Below are positions 11,513 through 23,166 of a DNA stretch of 64,000 nt, one piece after another. The first letter of the stretch is position 1. Every line of letters begins with the position of its first letter. The position numbers were made by a program, and so were the translations under genes. The notes below the pieces were generated by a model. The model did no database searches. It was given only the letters and a program-made list of their open reading frames with translations, and was not told the origin of the DNA. Source of the stretch: Iris pallida (Eukaryota > Streptophyta > Magnoliopsida > Asparagales > Iridaceae); the NCBI GenBank assembly GCA_029216955.1, contig JANAVB010002199.1:16767555-16831554 (forward strand), given 5' to 3'.

Positions 11513-11905
11513 TACAGGAGAATGACCATTCTCCGTGTAAATTAACACGGAGAATGGCATTCTCCGTGTTATTAACACGAAGAATGGACATTCTCCGTCT
11601 TAATTTACACGGAGAATGGTCATTCCAGTGTTAAAATGCAGGAGAATGACCATTCTCCGTCTTAATTTACACGGAGAATGGCCATTCTTCGTGTAATTTA
11701 GCACGGAGAATGGTCATTCTCCGTGTTTCTAACACGGAGAATGGCCATTCTCCGTGTAAATTAACCCGGAGAATGCCATTCTCCGTGTTAGAAACACGGA
11801 GAATGCCATTCTCCGTGTTAATTTACACGGAGAATGGTCATTCTCCTGCGTTTTAACACTGTAATGATTATTCTCCGTGCTAAATTACACGGAGAATGGC
11901 CATTT
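11513..11905. repeat. Hairpin array I: ACACGGAGAATG / CATTCTCCGTGT
   Basis: Half-sites ACGGAGAATG and CATTCTCCGT alternate almost without a break, so every neighbouring pair forms a palindrome such as GGAGAATGGCCATTCTCC. Spacers are short (TAAATTAA, TTAGAAA). Around nine dimers are visible with minor variants. Confidence 0.9.
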
Positions 11906-11924
11906 ATATAACAACAAGTTTCAA

Positions 11925-12285
11925 TTAGGACTGCCAGCACCCTGGCAGTCCTAATTCAATGTAGGACTGCCGGGGGGTGACAGTCCTAATTCATAGAACA
12001 TTTCATCTAGGACTGTCACACACAGGGCAGTCCTTCACATGTGTTGGACTGCCCTGTGTGTGGCAGTCCTAGATGAATTGTTCTGTGATCAAATCACAGA
12101 ATATTTTAGCAAGGACTGCCACACACAGGGCAGTCCAACACATGTGAAGGACTGCCCTGTGTGTGGCAGTCCTAGATGAATTGTTCTGTGATCAGATCAC
12201 AGAACATTTTAGCAAGGACTGCCACACACAGGGCAGTCCAACACATGTGAAGGACTGCCCTGTGTGTGGCAGTCCTAGAAAAGAC
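11925..12285. repeat. Hairpin array II: GGACTGCC...GGCAGTCC
   Basis: Three long palindromes (12007-12072, 12112-12173, 12215-12276) have 25-27 bp arms built from GGACTGCCACACACAGGG and its complement around a 12-bp ACATGTG-containing loop. The last two lie in a 103-bp tandem unit that also carries a TTCTGTGATC / GATCACAGAA hairpin. Two shorter related hairpins lie at 11927-11990. Confidence 0.9.
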
Positions 12286-12732
12286 AACACCTGGATAAAA
12301 GTAACATACATGTATGACACACATGTATAACACCCAAAACACACAAAACACACATGTATAACACCCAGATAAAAGACATATAACACATGGATAAAAGTAA
12401 GAAACATATATTGGACTTCATATTTCATAGTTTAATGTATACAAAAGTGGTCATCTATAACCAAAATGCCAAAATGTATACAAAAGTGGTCCTCCATATA
12501 ACACATTGATACTCAGTCGATTTCGACGTCACAGTGGTCAGCATGTAAGTCTCTTGGCTCCTCAAACTTCAACAACTTCTTACAATGGTCGATTTGATGA
12601 GCGAAAGGTGTGGTCCAAGCTCTGGCTTCGACCGGTGCTCTTTTGTACCAAACTGTTGAAGGTGGAGGAATCGGATAATGACCGATAAGTTGGTAAGGCA
12701 GGCTGCTTCAAAGATAAATGACTTGGACACAG

Positions 12733-12868
12733 AGGACTGCCACAGATATGGCAGTCCCTCACATATAGAGGACTGCCACAAATGTGACAGTCCCTCACAT
12801 ATATAGGACTGCCACATCTCTGGCAGTCCTATATATGTGAGGGACTGTCACATTTGTGGCAGTCCTCT
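12733..12868. repeat. Hairpin array III with a perfect 48-bp inverted repeat
   Basis: The arms 12767-12814 and 12821-12868 are exact complements around the 6-bp loop CATCTC, each containing GGACTGCCACA, CCCTCACATAT and AGGACTGCCA. A further hairpin precedes it at 12733-12757. The core GGACTGCC is shared with array II. Confidence 0.9.
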
Positions 12869-13416
12869 GTGTCAAAGTCCAATTTTTCATCCGAAGTAAA
12901 GTTCAAAGTGTAGTTACCACGAGGGTTTCCGATGCGTCAAAGTGTTCTTCGGACGTTGTGGGAGGAGAGTATCCAGCATTTGATGGTCCGGGTTGTTCCA
13001 TTTTCTATTTCTTTCTACATTAAACACAAAATTGAACTTTTATATGTAAAATTTAGGTTAAAACTTAAAATATTACACAAAAATAAATTTGACGACTTAC
13101 AAATAAATGGGAGAAGTGATTGACACTGTTACTAGATATTCTACCAAAAATTTTCAACAATTTTAGGTTGGGGGACAATTTCACCTAGGTTATGTTAATT
13201 ATAGGTTTATATGAGGAGGAGAAAAAAAGAGTGGAGGAAGAGAAGTAGTAGATGAAGAAAGAGAGAGATGAAATAAAATCACATTGGCTTTTATAGTGTT
13301 TTTGGGCTGCCCTCCTAGTAAAAAAAAACTATGGTAAACTTGTAATTTTTTCAAAAAAATTTTGGGTTGTCCCCTAGTAGAAGTGGTGGTGCCCCTAAAA
13401 AAAACCTAAAAAATAG

Positions 13417-14027
13417 CCCATAACTGGATCACGTTCCATATTTTATTATTATTTGATTGATTTCTTTGATGCGACTTCTCCAAGTCAATGAACAGTAAAA
13501 AAAAAAAGACTTTAAGACCACATGGCCTTCTCGCATTTGTTTCATAGTTCATATTAATTAATGAAACAAAGATTCGAGGGTTAGGGATGGAATATTTTGT
13601 CCCCAACCTGGTTAGCAATCACCCGAAAAACTGGTATTATATGCAAAAAATGTTGTATATTTCAGAAAAATATAATACTTGCATACTTTTGAAAGATTCG
13701 AATCAGTACGTAAATTTTAGACATGTGAAGTTTTAGACGTGTTTCGTATAAATTATTAAAAAAATTGGCACAAAAAATGCAGTAAAAATCTGTTTAATTA
13801 ACTAAATTTGATAACATATTTAAGAATGTGAAGTTTCTAATCTCAATATTTTTATTTTTCGAATTTTTGGCCGAAATTTTGAACGTATTTTGTTTTCACT
13901 GAGTCGATTTATACTCGTACCTTTGTCGTTCCAAATTTTTTCTTGCTAACAAGGGTGGGTCCCCATGCAACAGATGAAACTGAAATAAAACGTTGCATGA
14001 GATGCAACAGATAGGACTAAAATGAAA
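13417..14027. other. AT-rich spacer, nothing recognised
   Basis: No ORF with recognisable similarity is present. Near 13993 and 14028 short CGTTGCATG / ATGCAACAG repeats flank the solo LTR target. Confidence 0.4.
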
Positions 14028-14032
14028 CGTTG

Positions 14033-15936
14033 TGTAGTGCCCCGCTCCGCGAATGCACTAGATAGACAGAAGGATCGGATTGCTGGCTTTGCAACAGAAG
14101 ACGATTAATCTGGGTGAGTGGACGAAGTCTCATTTGCTGATTCGCTTACGCCTAATAAGAATCTGAGTTTTTGATGGATTAATGCTATTGTTAATAACAA
14201 GATAGTAAATCCTTGAGTATGCTTTAAGAGAATCCACATGTTGCTATGCTAATACGAGAAAAGAGATAATCTGCATGCTAAGAAGTAGAACCGTTGCTTG
14301 CTCATAAGAAACGAACTGATTTATGTATGCTAAAGTAGAGTTGTTGCCTTTAATCAAAGAACTGTTGCCATGCTTAATAAGAAGAGAAAAGAGAATGCTC
14401 AAATGTCCATAAACAGTAAGCTATCAAGAGTAGAGTTCATGCTTGTTGTTATCATTGCTTGCTTAAACAAAGATTGTTCATTGTCCCTCGATTGTTGCTA
14501 TAAAGAAAGAGATGTACAGAGAAGGCACTTTGTGCTGTTAAAAAGAAGATGATACGGCTTGTCCGTATAGAGAAAAGGGTAGAGCTATCGGCTCGATTAC
14601 ATGAAATAGAAGAGATGAATATGTTTACAAGTTGCTTGATTGGTGCATGATAGTTTTATATGATAGCTGCATTTGCATTGGTCTAGACGGCTTGTGCACA
14701 AGTGGTAATATCTCGATCGATTCTGGGGGCACCTGGAGTCGATCGGCCTAGGAGAGAACAGGACACCTAGGGCTAGAAGTCCCCGCAACCAGAGGAGGGT
14801 GTCAGTCTATTAGTGAGATGGGCTAGAACATCCCAACTGCTAATATGGGTAATACCCATGGACCACAAGAGTTATAGTCATGCATATAGATATGTGTCGA
14901 AAGAATGTTTTGCTAAGAGCTAACAATGCAGAGACGAACAGGGAACAATGTTGATTTTATCATGTTTATGCTAATCCTTGTCTTGTACAGAGATAGACGG
15001 TCGGCTATGGTAAGAATCACTTAAAAGTGATATATATGTATTGCTTGAGTTTGCTATATAAATTGCTTGCAGAGATTAATCCGTTACAAAGAAGTGCTAT
15101 GTCCCATTTAAGGAAAAGATATGATATCGTGCTTATAATTGTCCCTAAGAGTTGCTTGAACAGAGAAATGAATATGCTCATGAAACATGCTGCGCACTCC
15201 ACAGAAATGAATAGTCATCGTGCTTGAATTGAATAGTCCCTTGTATGCTTGAGATGAAATGATACAAAATGTTGGCTTTTCAAAGATGTTTCAAAAGAGA
15301 TGTAAACTGACTCTGTATTACATGAAATGAATATAGGTAAAAGTAGCAAGATCACATCACAAGAAATGTTTTCTCACTAAATGAACAGTGGTCGTTTCAG
15401 ACAAATGTAGCTCTTTGTCCACAATTACCAGTATGCTGATATACTGACCCACCATCAATCTGCATGCAGGTGCAATATGCATCGAGAAGGATAGTCCGAA
15501 GAAATAGCCCGAGCCTCATCCTCAGGAGCCAGAAATCAGAAGAGATGCCAAGAGATGACATCTGTTGCAAGAGTTGATTTTGTATATAAAGGGATGTAAT
15601 GTATGGGAACGGGATCATTGTAATCTGTAAAGTTCTGAGAGAATGTAACATTATATCAGAGAGAATCGAGAGCTTGTAATCTGTTCAAATAAAACCAATA
15701 AAGAGAATTGTTTCTTGTTACTATTGTGTTCAATGCATATATTCTGAAATATGTCCGCTGCTGCTTCAATTATCTGTAATATATTTCGTTGTGTATTGTC
15801 AATCTTGTCTTGCTTCAGGTCTTGGCCTTGTGCAAGCGCAACTTAGGCTTGTACGGTATCACGCCTTAGCAAGGACGATCGGTCTCAAAGAGTCCGAAGC
15901 GAGGACGAAAGGACTCTGCGGGATAGGGGCGTGACA
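14033..15936 (+). mobile_element. Solo LTR, Ty3/gypsy type
   Basis: The 1904-bp block starts TGTAGTGCCCC, ends GGGGCGTGACA, and is flanked by CGTTG on both sides (14028-14032, 15937-15941). A TATA box TATATAAA at 15583 followed by AATAAA at 15688 sets the orientation as plus. No internal retrotransposon sequence is attached, so this is what remains after recombination between two LTRs. The ends resemble those of the Tekay-2 LTR. Confidence 0.85.
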
Positions 15937-15941
15937 CGTTG

Positions 15942-16571
15942 CATGTGTTGTAACAGAGGGAACAAAAATCGTAAGTCGATGAGAACGAACCGTTTGGTTG
16001 TGCACCGAACTGGTGTTGGCAAATGAATACATTGGCCGAGTTGTGTCAGATTTTGATTAATCAAAAAGTTACGGTTGTGATCGGCATGATCACTGCGAAA
16101 ATCGTATCGAAATAATTTGTTGGTTCATACCAAGTATGATACGAGAAAAATGACTTAATTTTCGAGTGGTATATGGCATACCACATATGTGATGAATGGC
16201 TCGATTCTGAATGGTATATGCAATACCACTTGTGCGATGGATTGCATCGACACGTTGTGATAATTACGGAAGGTTTGTTCGCAACGGACGGGATAGTTCC
16301 GATACTCGATCGAAAATTTGTATGACGGTATGTTGATGCAAGTGTTCTTCGATAATTGGTTGGAACGATAGGACGAGAACTCGTATCAATGAATGATACG
16401 TCCGACGAAAATTTATAAGTCGATTAAACGACCGAGACTAATGAAACGATTATGCCTTGAAGCAATAATCAGATCGACGGGATAAAAAACTTGAAGTTAT
16501 AAGCGAGTTGTACGACTTGCGAGCTCGATGAAAATGTTAGCTATGCGAATTGTCATCGGATCGGACGACTT
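15942..16571. other. Spacer with short dispersed repeats, no gene seen
   Basis: Small repeats such as GGTATATGGCATACCAC and GGTATATGCAATACCAC occur near 16170-16230. No coding sequence is recognised. Confidence 0.4.
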
Positions 16572-16816
16572 GCGATATAGATAGAAATGTTTGGGCAATA
16601 CAAATCGTAATCAGATCGCACGACTTGCGATCTCGATAGAAATGTTTGGGCGATACAAATCGTAATCAAATCGTATGACTTACGATCTCGATAGAAAAAT
16701 TTGGCGATACAAATCGTAATCGGATCGCATGACTTACGATCTCGATAGAAAAGTTGGGCGATACAAATTGTAATCTGATCGCACGACCTGTGACTTCGAT
16801 AAAAATGTTGGTCGAT
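16572..16816. repeat. Tandem array, unit about 60 bp
   Basis: About four units read CGATAGAAATGTTTGGGCGA, then ACAAATCGTAATC and ATCGCACGACTTGCGATCT. The array directly abuts the Tat-1 LTR. Confidence 0.85.
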
Positions 16817-17648
16817 TGTTTGCAGAAACAAAAGTTGATCTTTATTTCACAAACTTTGTAAGAAGATTACAAGAATTCTTGGAAAGCACAACTGTAGGAA
16901 TCCGATCTGAATGACGATCGCTTTATCCCTTGGACGATGTGAACTTTGAAGACGGTAGCCTCTGAAGATTGCAGCAGCACTTTGGCAAGAACTCCTGATC
17001 TTTGGTGATGACCTCTGTATGTGTTCTGATCTCTATGTGTGTCCCTGATAATGAAGACTTGAAACTCTATTTATAGAGTTCTGGAAATAACTAACTTTTA
17101 GTTATTCTGAGTTGCGCAGGATGGATTGCGCAGACTTTAGATTGCACAAGCAATGAACTGCACAGACAGTTACTCGATCGTGGACCACCTGTGTGTGACG
17201 CGTGGCATTGTTTGATTGAAATGCGCTTGGTCGTGTACAGACGGTTGCCACATGGTGAGTAATTGATGGCATATAGGCCACGTGTATATTGTCAGTTGTC
17301 TTGATGAAGTGCGCCACCTGAATTACGCTGTCTTCAGATTGCGCTGGGCTGGACCGTGCTGCAGAGAGTCTGGCGGATTGCGCTGCATGTACATCTGTCC
17401 TCGAGCGCTATGCTGCACGATAAACGAACAGTTTTCTCGTTCTTCGTGCTGTCAGCTGTCAGAAGATCTGATTCTCTGTCAGATAATGATGACGAAGCCA
17501 CGTCAGCTTGTGCACTTGGATGTGTGCGCAGTTCAGCCTGCGCAATCGAGATGGTGCACAATCTGTCTCCTGTGCCGTTCACTTGAAGGATGACAATTTG
17601 ATTTTCATGACTTCTTTGATGGGTGCAACTTGATTTTTAGGACCTACA
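16817..17648 (-). repeat. Tat-1 3' LTR
   Basis: The 832-bp LTR begins TGTTTGCAG and ends CCTACA on the plus strand. The beginning resembles that of the Tat-2 LTR (TGTTTGCC). On the minus strand TATAAATAGAG at about 17066-17079 is the likely LTR promoter. GCGCA words are frequent from 17100 onward. The right border is set by the adjacent polypurine tract. Confidence 0.75.
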
Positions 17649-17664
17649 AGACCCCCTTCAAAGT
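17649..17664 (-). promoter_or_regulatory. Polypurine tract of Tat-1
   Basis: The minus strand reads TTTGAAGGGGGTCT immediately before the LTR, the plus-strand priming site. The same tract occurs at 26162 in Tat-2. Confidence 0.8.
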
Positions 17665-17814
17665 TTTTGAAGTTTGAAAATAGTTAAAGCTTCGAAATAC
17701 TTTGAATTTTGATTTTAAAATCAAGTTGCGCAAGTAAAGCTCTGTCTGCGCAATTGGAGGAGTCAGCTCCCATTTCTTCGGCGCAATCTGAGGCGACTGT
17801 TGCTCTCAAAAAAC

Positions 17815-17822
17815 TATAAATA
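17815..17822 (+). promoter_or_regulatory. TATA box of Tat-1 antisense gene 1
   Basis: TATAAATA lies about 110 bp before the ATG at 17930 on the plus strand, outside the LTR. Tat-2 has the same arrangement. Confidence 0.6.
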
Positions 17823-17929
17823 GTTCTCTGTCTTTCTTCTGTCATTATTTACTTGTTTTCACTTTGCTTAAGAGAGAAAAAATTCCCGAGCCTACTCCGA
17901 CTCTCTTCCTTCTTCTCCGTCGACTTCAA

Positions 17930-20025
17930 ATGGCTCCGAAGCATTCCGCCACCGACAAGGGCAAATCCCCCGCCAAGTCTTTGATTCGTACTGCGCCGCA
18001 CATTTCACGACACGAAGTCGGTCACCCAGCTTTACAAGGTAGTCACTCGATCGAAAACCCCCCTTTTAGGGTTCTTCGACATGATTGAACCTTCAAACCG
18101 ATCTCTTTTTAGAGATTTGGTTATATTGCGCCGCCCTGTTTAGGGTTTCGGTTGCACAAACCCAATAGTTTTCATTTTTATGAAGACTATTTTCTTGCGC
18201 AATCGGTTGGAAAGCGCTGGCAAAAGTCAGCGCAATCTGCTGATTTGTGCAAGGCTGTCTAGCGCAAACTGATGCTTTGCGCAAGTTATTCAGCGCAATC
18301 TGATGGCTTGCGCAAGTGGATGAGTTGGCGCAACTGGACAGTTTATGTATAGAAGCTGTTGTTGCGCAATCTGATGTTTTACAGACAGCGTAATCTGATG
18401 CTTGCGCAAGTTACTAATTTTTTGGACAAAATCTTTGATTTTGCATGTGCTGAATTCTGTCTTTCTGTTTGATGCAGTTAACATCAGAGAGGACCCAGAG
18501 TATGAAATCTTTGCAGGGACCCTTGCTGAACCAGAGTTTAAAGAAGATTTGTCCCATGTACTTTTTCCCCAATATGCTCTGCCATCCTCCCGTCAAGCCA
18601 TCTTGGTAGCACAGGACAATGAAACTTTATTGAGTCTGATGAATGGGCAGCCTCTGCAGACTGCCGATGCCATTACTCATAAGAAACCCCTGTTCTTATT
18701 TGGCGAAGCTATTGACAAGAGTTCTCAGCCGAGACCTTGTGTTGAGCAGAGACTCTTCCAGAGAAGTGAGAAGAGAATACTGTTGCCAGATATTGCCAGT
18801 GCCTCCCTTTATCCCTCTATGCCCATGCAAGCCATCCCAGGAGGATGGACTGGGATATTACCCCTCTCCAGCAAGCAAGGACAGGAAATATTTGTGTAAA
18901 GAAAGGACCAAATAACAGGGATATGTTCTATAGCTCCTCTGAGCGTCATAGCACCTTGCTCAGAGGATTGAAGCCTGGCTGCATCCCACCAGAGAATTCC
19001 TCCTTGCTGCTGCCGGTGAGGACGCCGATCTTTGCTAATGAATTTGCAAAGGTTGAGGGCAGATACCCGGATCAGGACATCCGGTTGACAGGTCTGGTGA
19101 ACCCAGACAACAAAAGATGGAACTGCATAAACAATTGGATATTGGTTCAGTTCGAAGACAAGCTCAAAGAGATAGAGCTATATCAGGCGGTATACGCTAC
19201 CGTATATGGATTCCTCCCCAACCCTCATCTGTTTCTGGCCTTGGCAGAGAGGTATAATTTTAGGACAGGGACATTCATGACACCCTGCGGGGAAATTGGA
19301 CTAGCTCTTCATGAGATGAAATATATCTCGAGCTTACCAATGGGAGACTTCCCTTATGAGGAATATGTTCCAACAAACGACGAGTTAGACCGACTTCGTC
19401 GAGAGAATGCAGAGATGGTGGCCGTTTTTGAAGAACTACTGTGCCACTACAAAATTTGCTCCATGTACTATAAGAGTGGTTCTTCCGGCACTTGTTACTC
19501 GTCAAAGTGGTTGCCCTATCTCTTCCTGAACCACATCATCGAGAAGAAGACTAAGGATCACGATACGTGCAACCCTACCTTCTTCAAATCACTCAGCCAC
19601 AGTGAAGTGATCGGACTGATGGATGAGAACAAAGAAATGGACATCAGGGTCGATGACGAACTTCAATATCCCCCTTTCAAGACAGGGGATACTATTGAAA
19701 GTTTCATGAGAATGGGCTATAGGCCCATGTCAAAGGAAGCCCAGTTGGCAGGTTTCCTCACATATTGGCTCCGACGATTCGTCGTCCCCGGAGCGAGCGC
19801 CGTAGACCGCTTCCACCGTGGCATGCTCTTTGCTGTTGTCCGGTTAGTCTTTGGCTACCGGATGGATCTGCTATCGGCGATGACCTGTAGAGTGAACATG
19901 GGTCTTCGTCTTTATGTTGAATCTATGCTCAAATGGAAAGGTGAGAAAGGGAACTTCCCTCGGCTGGAGCTGCCCTACACTTATTTGTTCGGATGGTTAC
20001 TTCTGCACCATCCGTCATTGATGAA
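17930..20025 (+). pseudogene. Tat-1 antisense gene 1, 5' half (plant-mobile-domain-like), interrupted
   Basis: Exon 1 is 17930-18038 (MAPKHSATDKGKS..., basic), donor AAG|GTAGTC. Exon 2 starts at 18478 after GATGCAG, with matching phase. The product parallels Tat-2 antisense gene 1. A block near 19230-19330 (LALAERY...TFMTPCGEIGLALHE) and one near 19750-19830 (FLTYWLRRFVVPG) resemble the plant mobile domain, otherwise seen in plant MAIN/MAIL proteins and in transposons. There is a frameshift between about 18780 and 18840. The gene is cut at ATGAA by Tekay-1 and resumes at 52055. Its function in the element is unknown; the domain call rests on pattern resemblance. Confidence 0.65.
18180..18420. 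repeat. GCGCAATCTGATG-type repeats in an intron
   Basis: The words GCGCAATCTGAT and TTGCGCAAG alternate loosely through the intron of Tat-1 antisense gene 1. Confidence 0.7.
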
Positions 20026-23004
20026 TGTCACACCCCAGAACCAGAATACTGGAGAGCGGGGGCAGACATAGCCAGCTACGTATAATGAAATGGAATCCAC
20101 GTCACTATACGGTCACGGCTGTCTAGATATATGAGGGTTTAACTACAATCCATCAGTCACCTATGGTCAAGAACAAACCTATTGTCTCAATCACAAGCAA
20201 GTAGTAACAGTCTCAAGATATTAGAGCATCAATATACAATAGTAAGGCGTCCCATACATTACATATTGGATGATCATGAAGCTAGTCGTACAAAATGTCA
20301 GGACTAGCAAGAGTTTCAGTCATACATGATCAACCCTAGGATTTGTCAATCATGTTACAGCCCGTAGGCAGACAATAAATAAAGGTGCAATACGAGCTAA
20401 CACGTGCTCGCCGGCTAAACGCCTCAAAAGAATAATTTTACAATAAAGTGGGAGGACAAAAAGAAACCCACTCGTTGCCAGGGTTACGCCTGGTGCTCAC
20501 CATCTGGCTGGATAGTAGGTAGATCCTCTGGTGCTGCTCCGATATCTGGCCACACAAAACCAGCTGGGTCAGACCCCAGAAAGAGCAAGTGCCACAAAGG
20601 AGGCTTCACTTAGGAACTAAAACCAGCATATCACAAATAAATAGTAAAGGTAATTAAAAGATAGTGATAATAGCTGAGATAACAATAATATATTGAACAC
20701 GGAGAAACCATTCAAGTAGCCAGACTGCAACCCTTAAACCAAACAAGGACCGGGGTTGCAATCCTTCGCCTGAATAGAAACCCGCCTCAATTACTATTGA
20801 TAAGGTAATAAGACAATAAACGAAGAGAGGACACAGAACTGCTCCGGAAGCCAGGTTACAACCCTTAAACCAAACAAGGACCGGGGTTGTAACCCTTCGC
20901 CTGAACAGAACTGGACCCCTGATCTTTATTGTTAAGGCCAGTATAAATAATCATGGTATTGAAGTAAAGGTAAAACATGACGAGCATGACAGGGGGTTAC
21001 AATAAGACAATAAATGAAGAGAGGACACAGAACTGCTCCGGGAGCCAGGTTACAACCCTTAAACCAAACAAGAACCGGGGTTGTAACCCTTCGCCTGAAC
21101 AGAACTGGACCCCTGATCTTTATTGTTAAGGCGGGCACAATAAGCATGACGATATATGATAAGATAACCATGGAACTATTCAGATAGCCAAGTTACAATC
21201 CTTAAACCAAACAAGGACCGGGGTTGTAACCCTTCATCTGAACAGAACTTGGTATCCCATCATTTATCGATACAAGAAATCATGTCCTGATACAATCTTG
21301 TACAGGATCAGGATAAGACTAAGCTGGAATAAACTTCATCCAATCAATTACGGCCAATCAAGAGTACGGCTTGATACTTTTAACTAACTAGGGTTATCAC
21401 AGGCCTAGTTACTAGCAAGATGCAATGAGATTATTCCAACAGCCACAAGTCCTGCAGACCATCCAGGTTATCCGGATCGAATGTCCGTTATGAAGAATGC
21501 AACACGTAACTGTGTGCTGGAAATGTGCCCTACTCGTCGGTAGGCTACAAATCCGTTAGTGCGCCCAGATAACGGGATTGCCTGTAGCTAGGAATCTCTT
21601 CATGACTACTGAATCATTCTAGTTAATTAGCCTTAGTCAATTTCAGTAGGTACCCCTGACCGTGGTACTCAGGGATCCCCATCCTAGACATGATGCAAGA
21701 CAGTACCAGTTTATTACAAACACAATCGCCCACGGTGTCCAGGTATTTCATATTTGTCATGTCAGTTTACTTGTCAAGAGTGCGCCACAGCGAGCCACTA
21801 TCGTGTTCTATTCTTACATTATCATGAATGAGAAAGATTGTATAAAATAACTAATAACATATTCTTGAAGCCAAGGAAAAGATCTACAACTTTTAAGTTT
21901 TAAGTTTTTTTTTCAAGATTCTAGCTACAAAACAACTTAAACAGGCAAAAACAGCAAAATAGGGCAATTCCGGCGCATGAGATTCCTGCGCAATCGGCGC
22001 ATGGGATTCCTGCGCAATCGGCGCATGAGATTCCTGCACCAATCGGCGCATGGGATTCCTGTACAAATCAACGCATGAGATTCCTGCGCAATCGGCGCAT
22101 GGGATTCCTGCACCAATCAGCGCATGAGATTCCTGCACAATCGGCGCATGGGATTCCTGCGCAAATCGGCGCATAGGATTCCTGTGCAATCGGCGCATGG
22201 GATTCCTGCACAAATCGGCGCATGGGATTCCTGCGCAATCGGCGCATGAGAAACTCACGTTGCGTCTTCAATACATGCGCGTAGGGAACCTACGCGCATG
22301 ACACGCTCGGAGTTAAGGGATGCGTTGCCGGGACTTCACGGCGCATGGCCTCCCGGCGCATGGCCTCCCGGGCGCATGAGGTTCCCGGCGCATGGCGTTC
22401 ATCGTCCCCAAACAGCAAGTTCAGCCATGAAAGTTCCGAAAACTTGCCATGGCCATAACTTCCTCATCCGAAGTCGAAATCAAGCGAAACAAAAGCCAAA
22501 ACTGCATGAAATTGAATTCTCTACAACATGGAACCACTAGTTTTTGGAAATACCAAGTTTTTAGAGATCAAAACCAAGAAAACTAAACAAGAAGGAACTT
22601 AAAACTTAGATCTATAAAAATATAACCATCAAAACCGAAAACTTCCAGTTCTAAAGAGGCTTAGAATCTAGTAAGGAAGAGAATGGAACAATAAAACATG
22701 AGATCCATCATGAAGCAAGTTTGCACTTGCCTAAGCTCTCTCTCTCTCTCTCTCTCCTTCCTGGTAGGTGTAGAAGTAAATATGGAGAAGAAGAAGAATA
22801 ATGAAGAGAGAGAAAGAGGAGGGGTTAATAAATGGGGATGGTGGTGGTAGGTAGGGGTTCTCCCCTTGGTTCATGATGAACCAAGGCAACCCAAGCCTAG
22901 CCGAACCAACCCAAAACAAACCGAGCCAAGCCAAGAGATATGCAATACAAAATAAAATACGTACACGTATTCCAAGATACGTAATACGAACTACAGGCAT
23001 TACA
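20026..23004 (-). repeat. Tekay-1 left (3') LTR
   Basis: This copy is 2979 bp, from TGTCACACCCC to CATTACA. It contains about four imperfect units of 140-200 bp around CAAACAAGGACCGGGGTTG (20700-21260), about twelve units of 23-24 bp GGCGCATGGGATTCCTGCGC (21970-22250), and a CT microsatellite at 22734-22756. Compared by eye with the right copy it differs at roughly 45-50 positions plus small indels. Confidence 0.9.
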
Positions 23005-23022
23005 ACTCTATCCACCTTAAAA
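23005..23022 (-). promoter_or_regulatory. Polypurine tract of Tekay-1
   Basis: The minus strand reads TTTTAAGGTGGATAGAGT just before the LTR, preceded by CCGAGGACGAAATT, which is also found upstream of the Tekay-2 3' LTR. Confidence 0.6.
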
Positions 23023-23166
23023 GAATTTCGTCCTCGGAATTTAATCAAGAGGCTAGAATTGCAAGGACAAGCTATAATAATCGTAAGCTATAACAAGCAG
23101 TCTATCATGCAGTCATTTATTCAAGCAAGGAATTGAAAACATAAGGCATAAGGAAGACATTATACC

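Larger units (their letters stand above)
11035..13406. mobile_element. Mutator-like non-autonomous element rich in hairpins
   Basis: TAAAAAATAG is directly duplicated at 11025-11034 and 13407-13416. Inside it, the ends are inverted: TTTTTTTTAGGGGCACCACC on the left, and the same block preceded by GG on the reverse of the right. Similarity extends about 45 bp inward through ACTAGGGG. A 9-11 bp duplication with such ends is the Mutator (MULE) pattern. I see no transposase; most of the interior is three families of palindromic repeats (11513-11905, 11925-12285, 12733-12868) plus AC-rich repeats around 12300-12400. Transcripts would fold into long double-stranded RNA. Confidence 0.75.

Noticed and set aside
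11513..12868. Hairpin arrays as CRISPR or bacterial terminators
   Set aside because: They sit within a Mutator-like element with a 10-bp duplication in intron-bearing plant DNA; units are palindromes, not repeat-spacer.
17282..17593. Overlapping 70-100 codon frames in the Tat-1 LTR
   Set aside because: They occur on both strands of non-coding LTR with GCGCA repeats and show no family similarity.
21970..22250. Regular 23-24 bp units resembling a CRISPR array
   Set aside because: The spacers are part of the repeat, the array is duplicated in the other LTR (51080-51305), and this is a plant retrotransposon; no cas genes.
21893..22271. Frames encoding ESHAPIAQ-like repeats
   Set aside because: They are translations of the GCGCATGGGATTCCTG tandem repeat in the Tekay-1 LTR.
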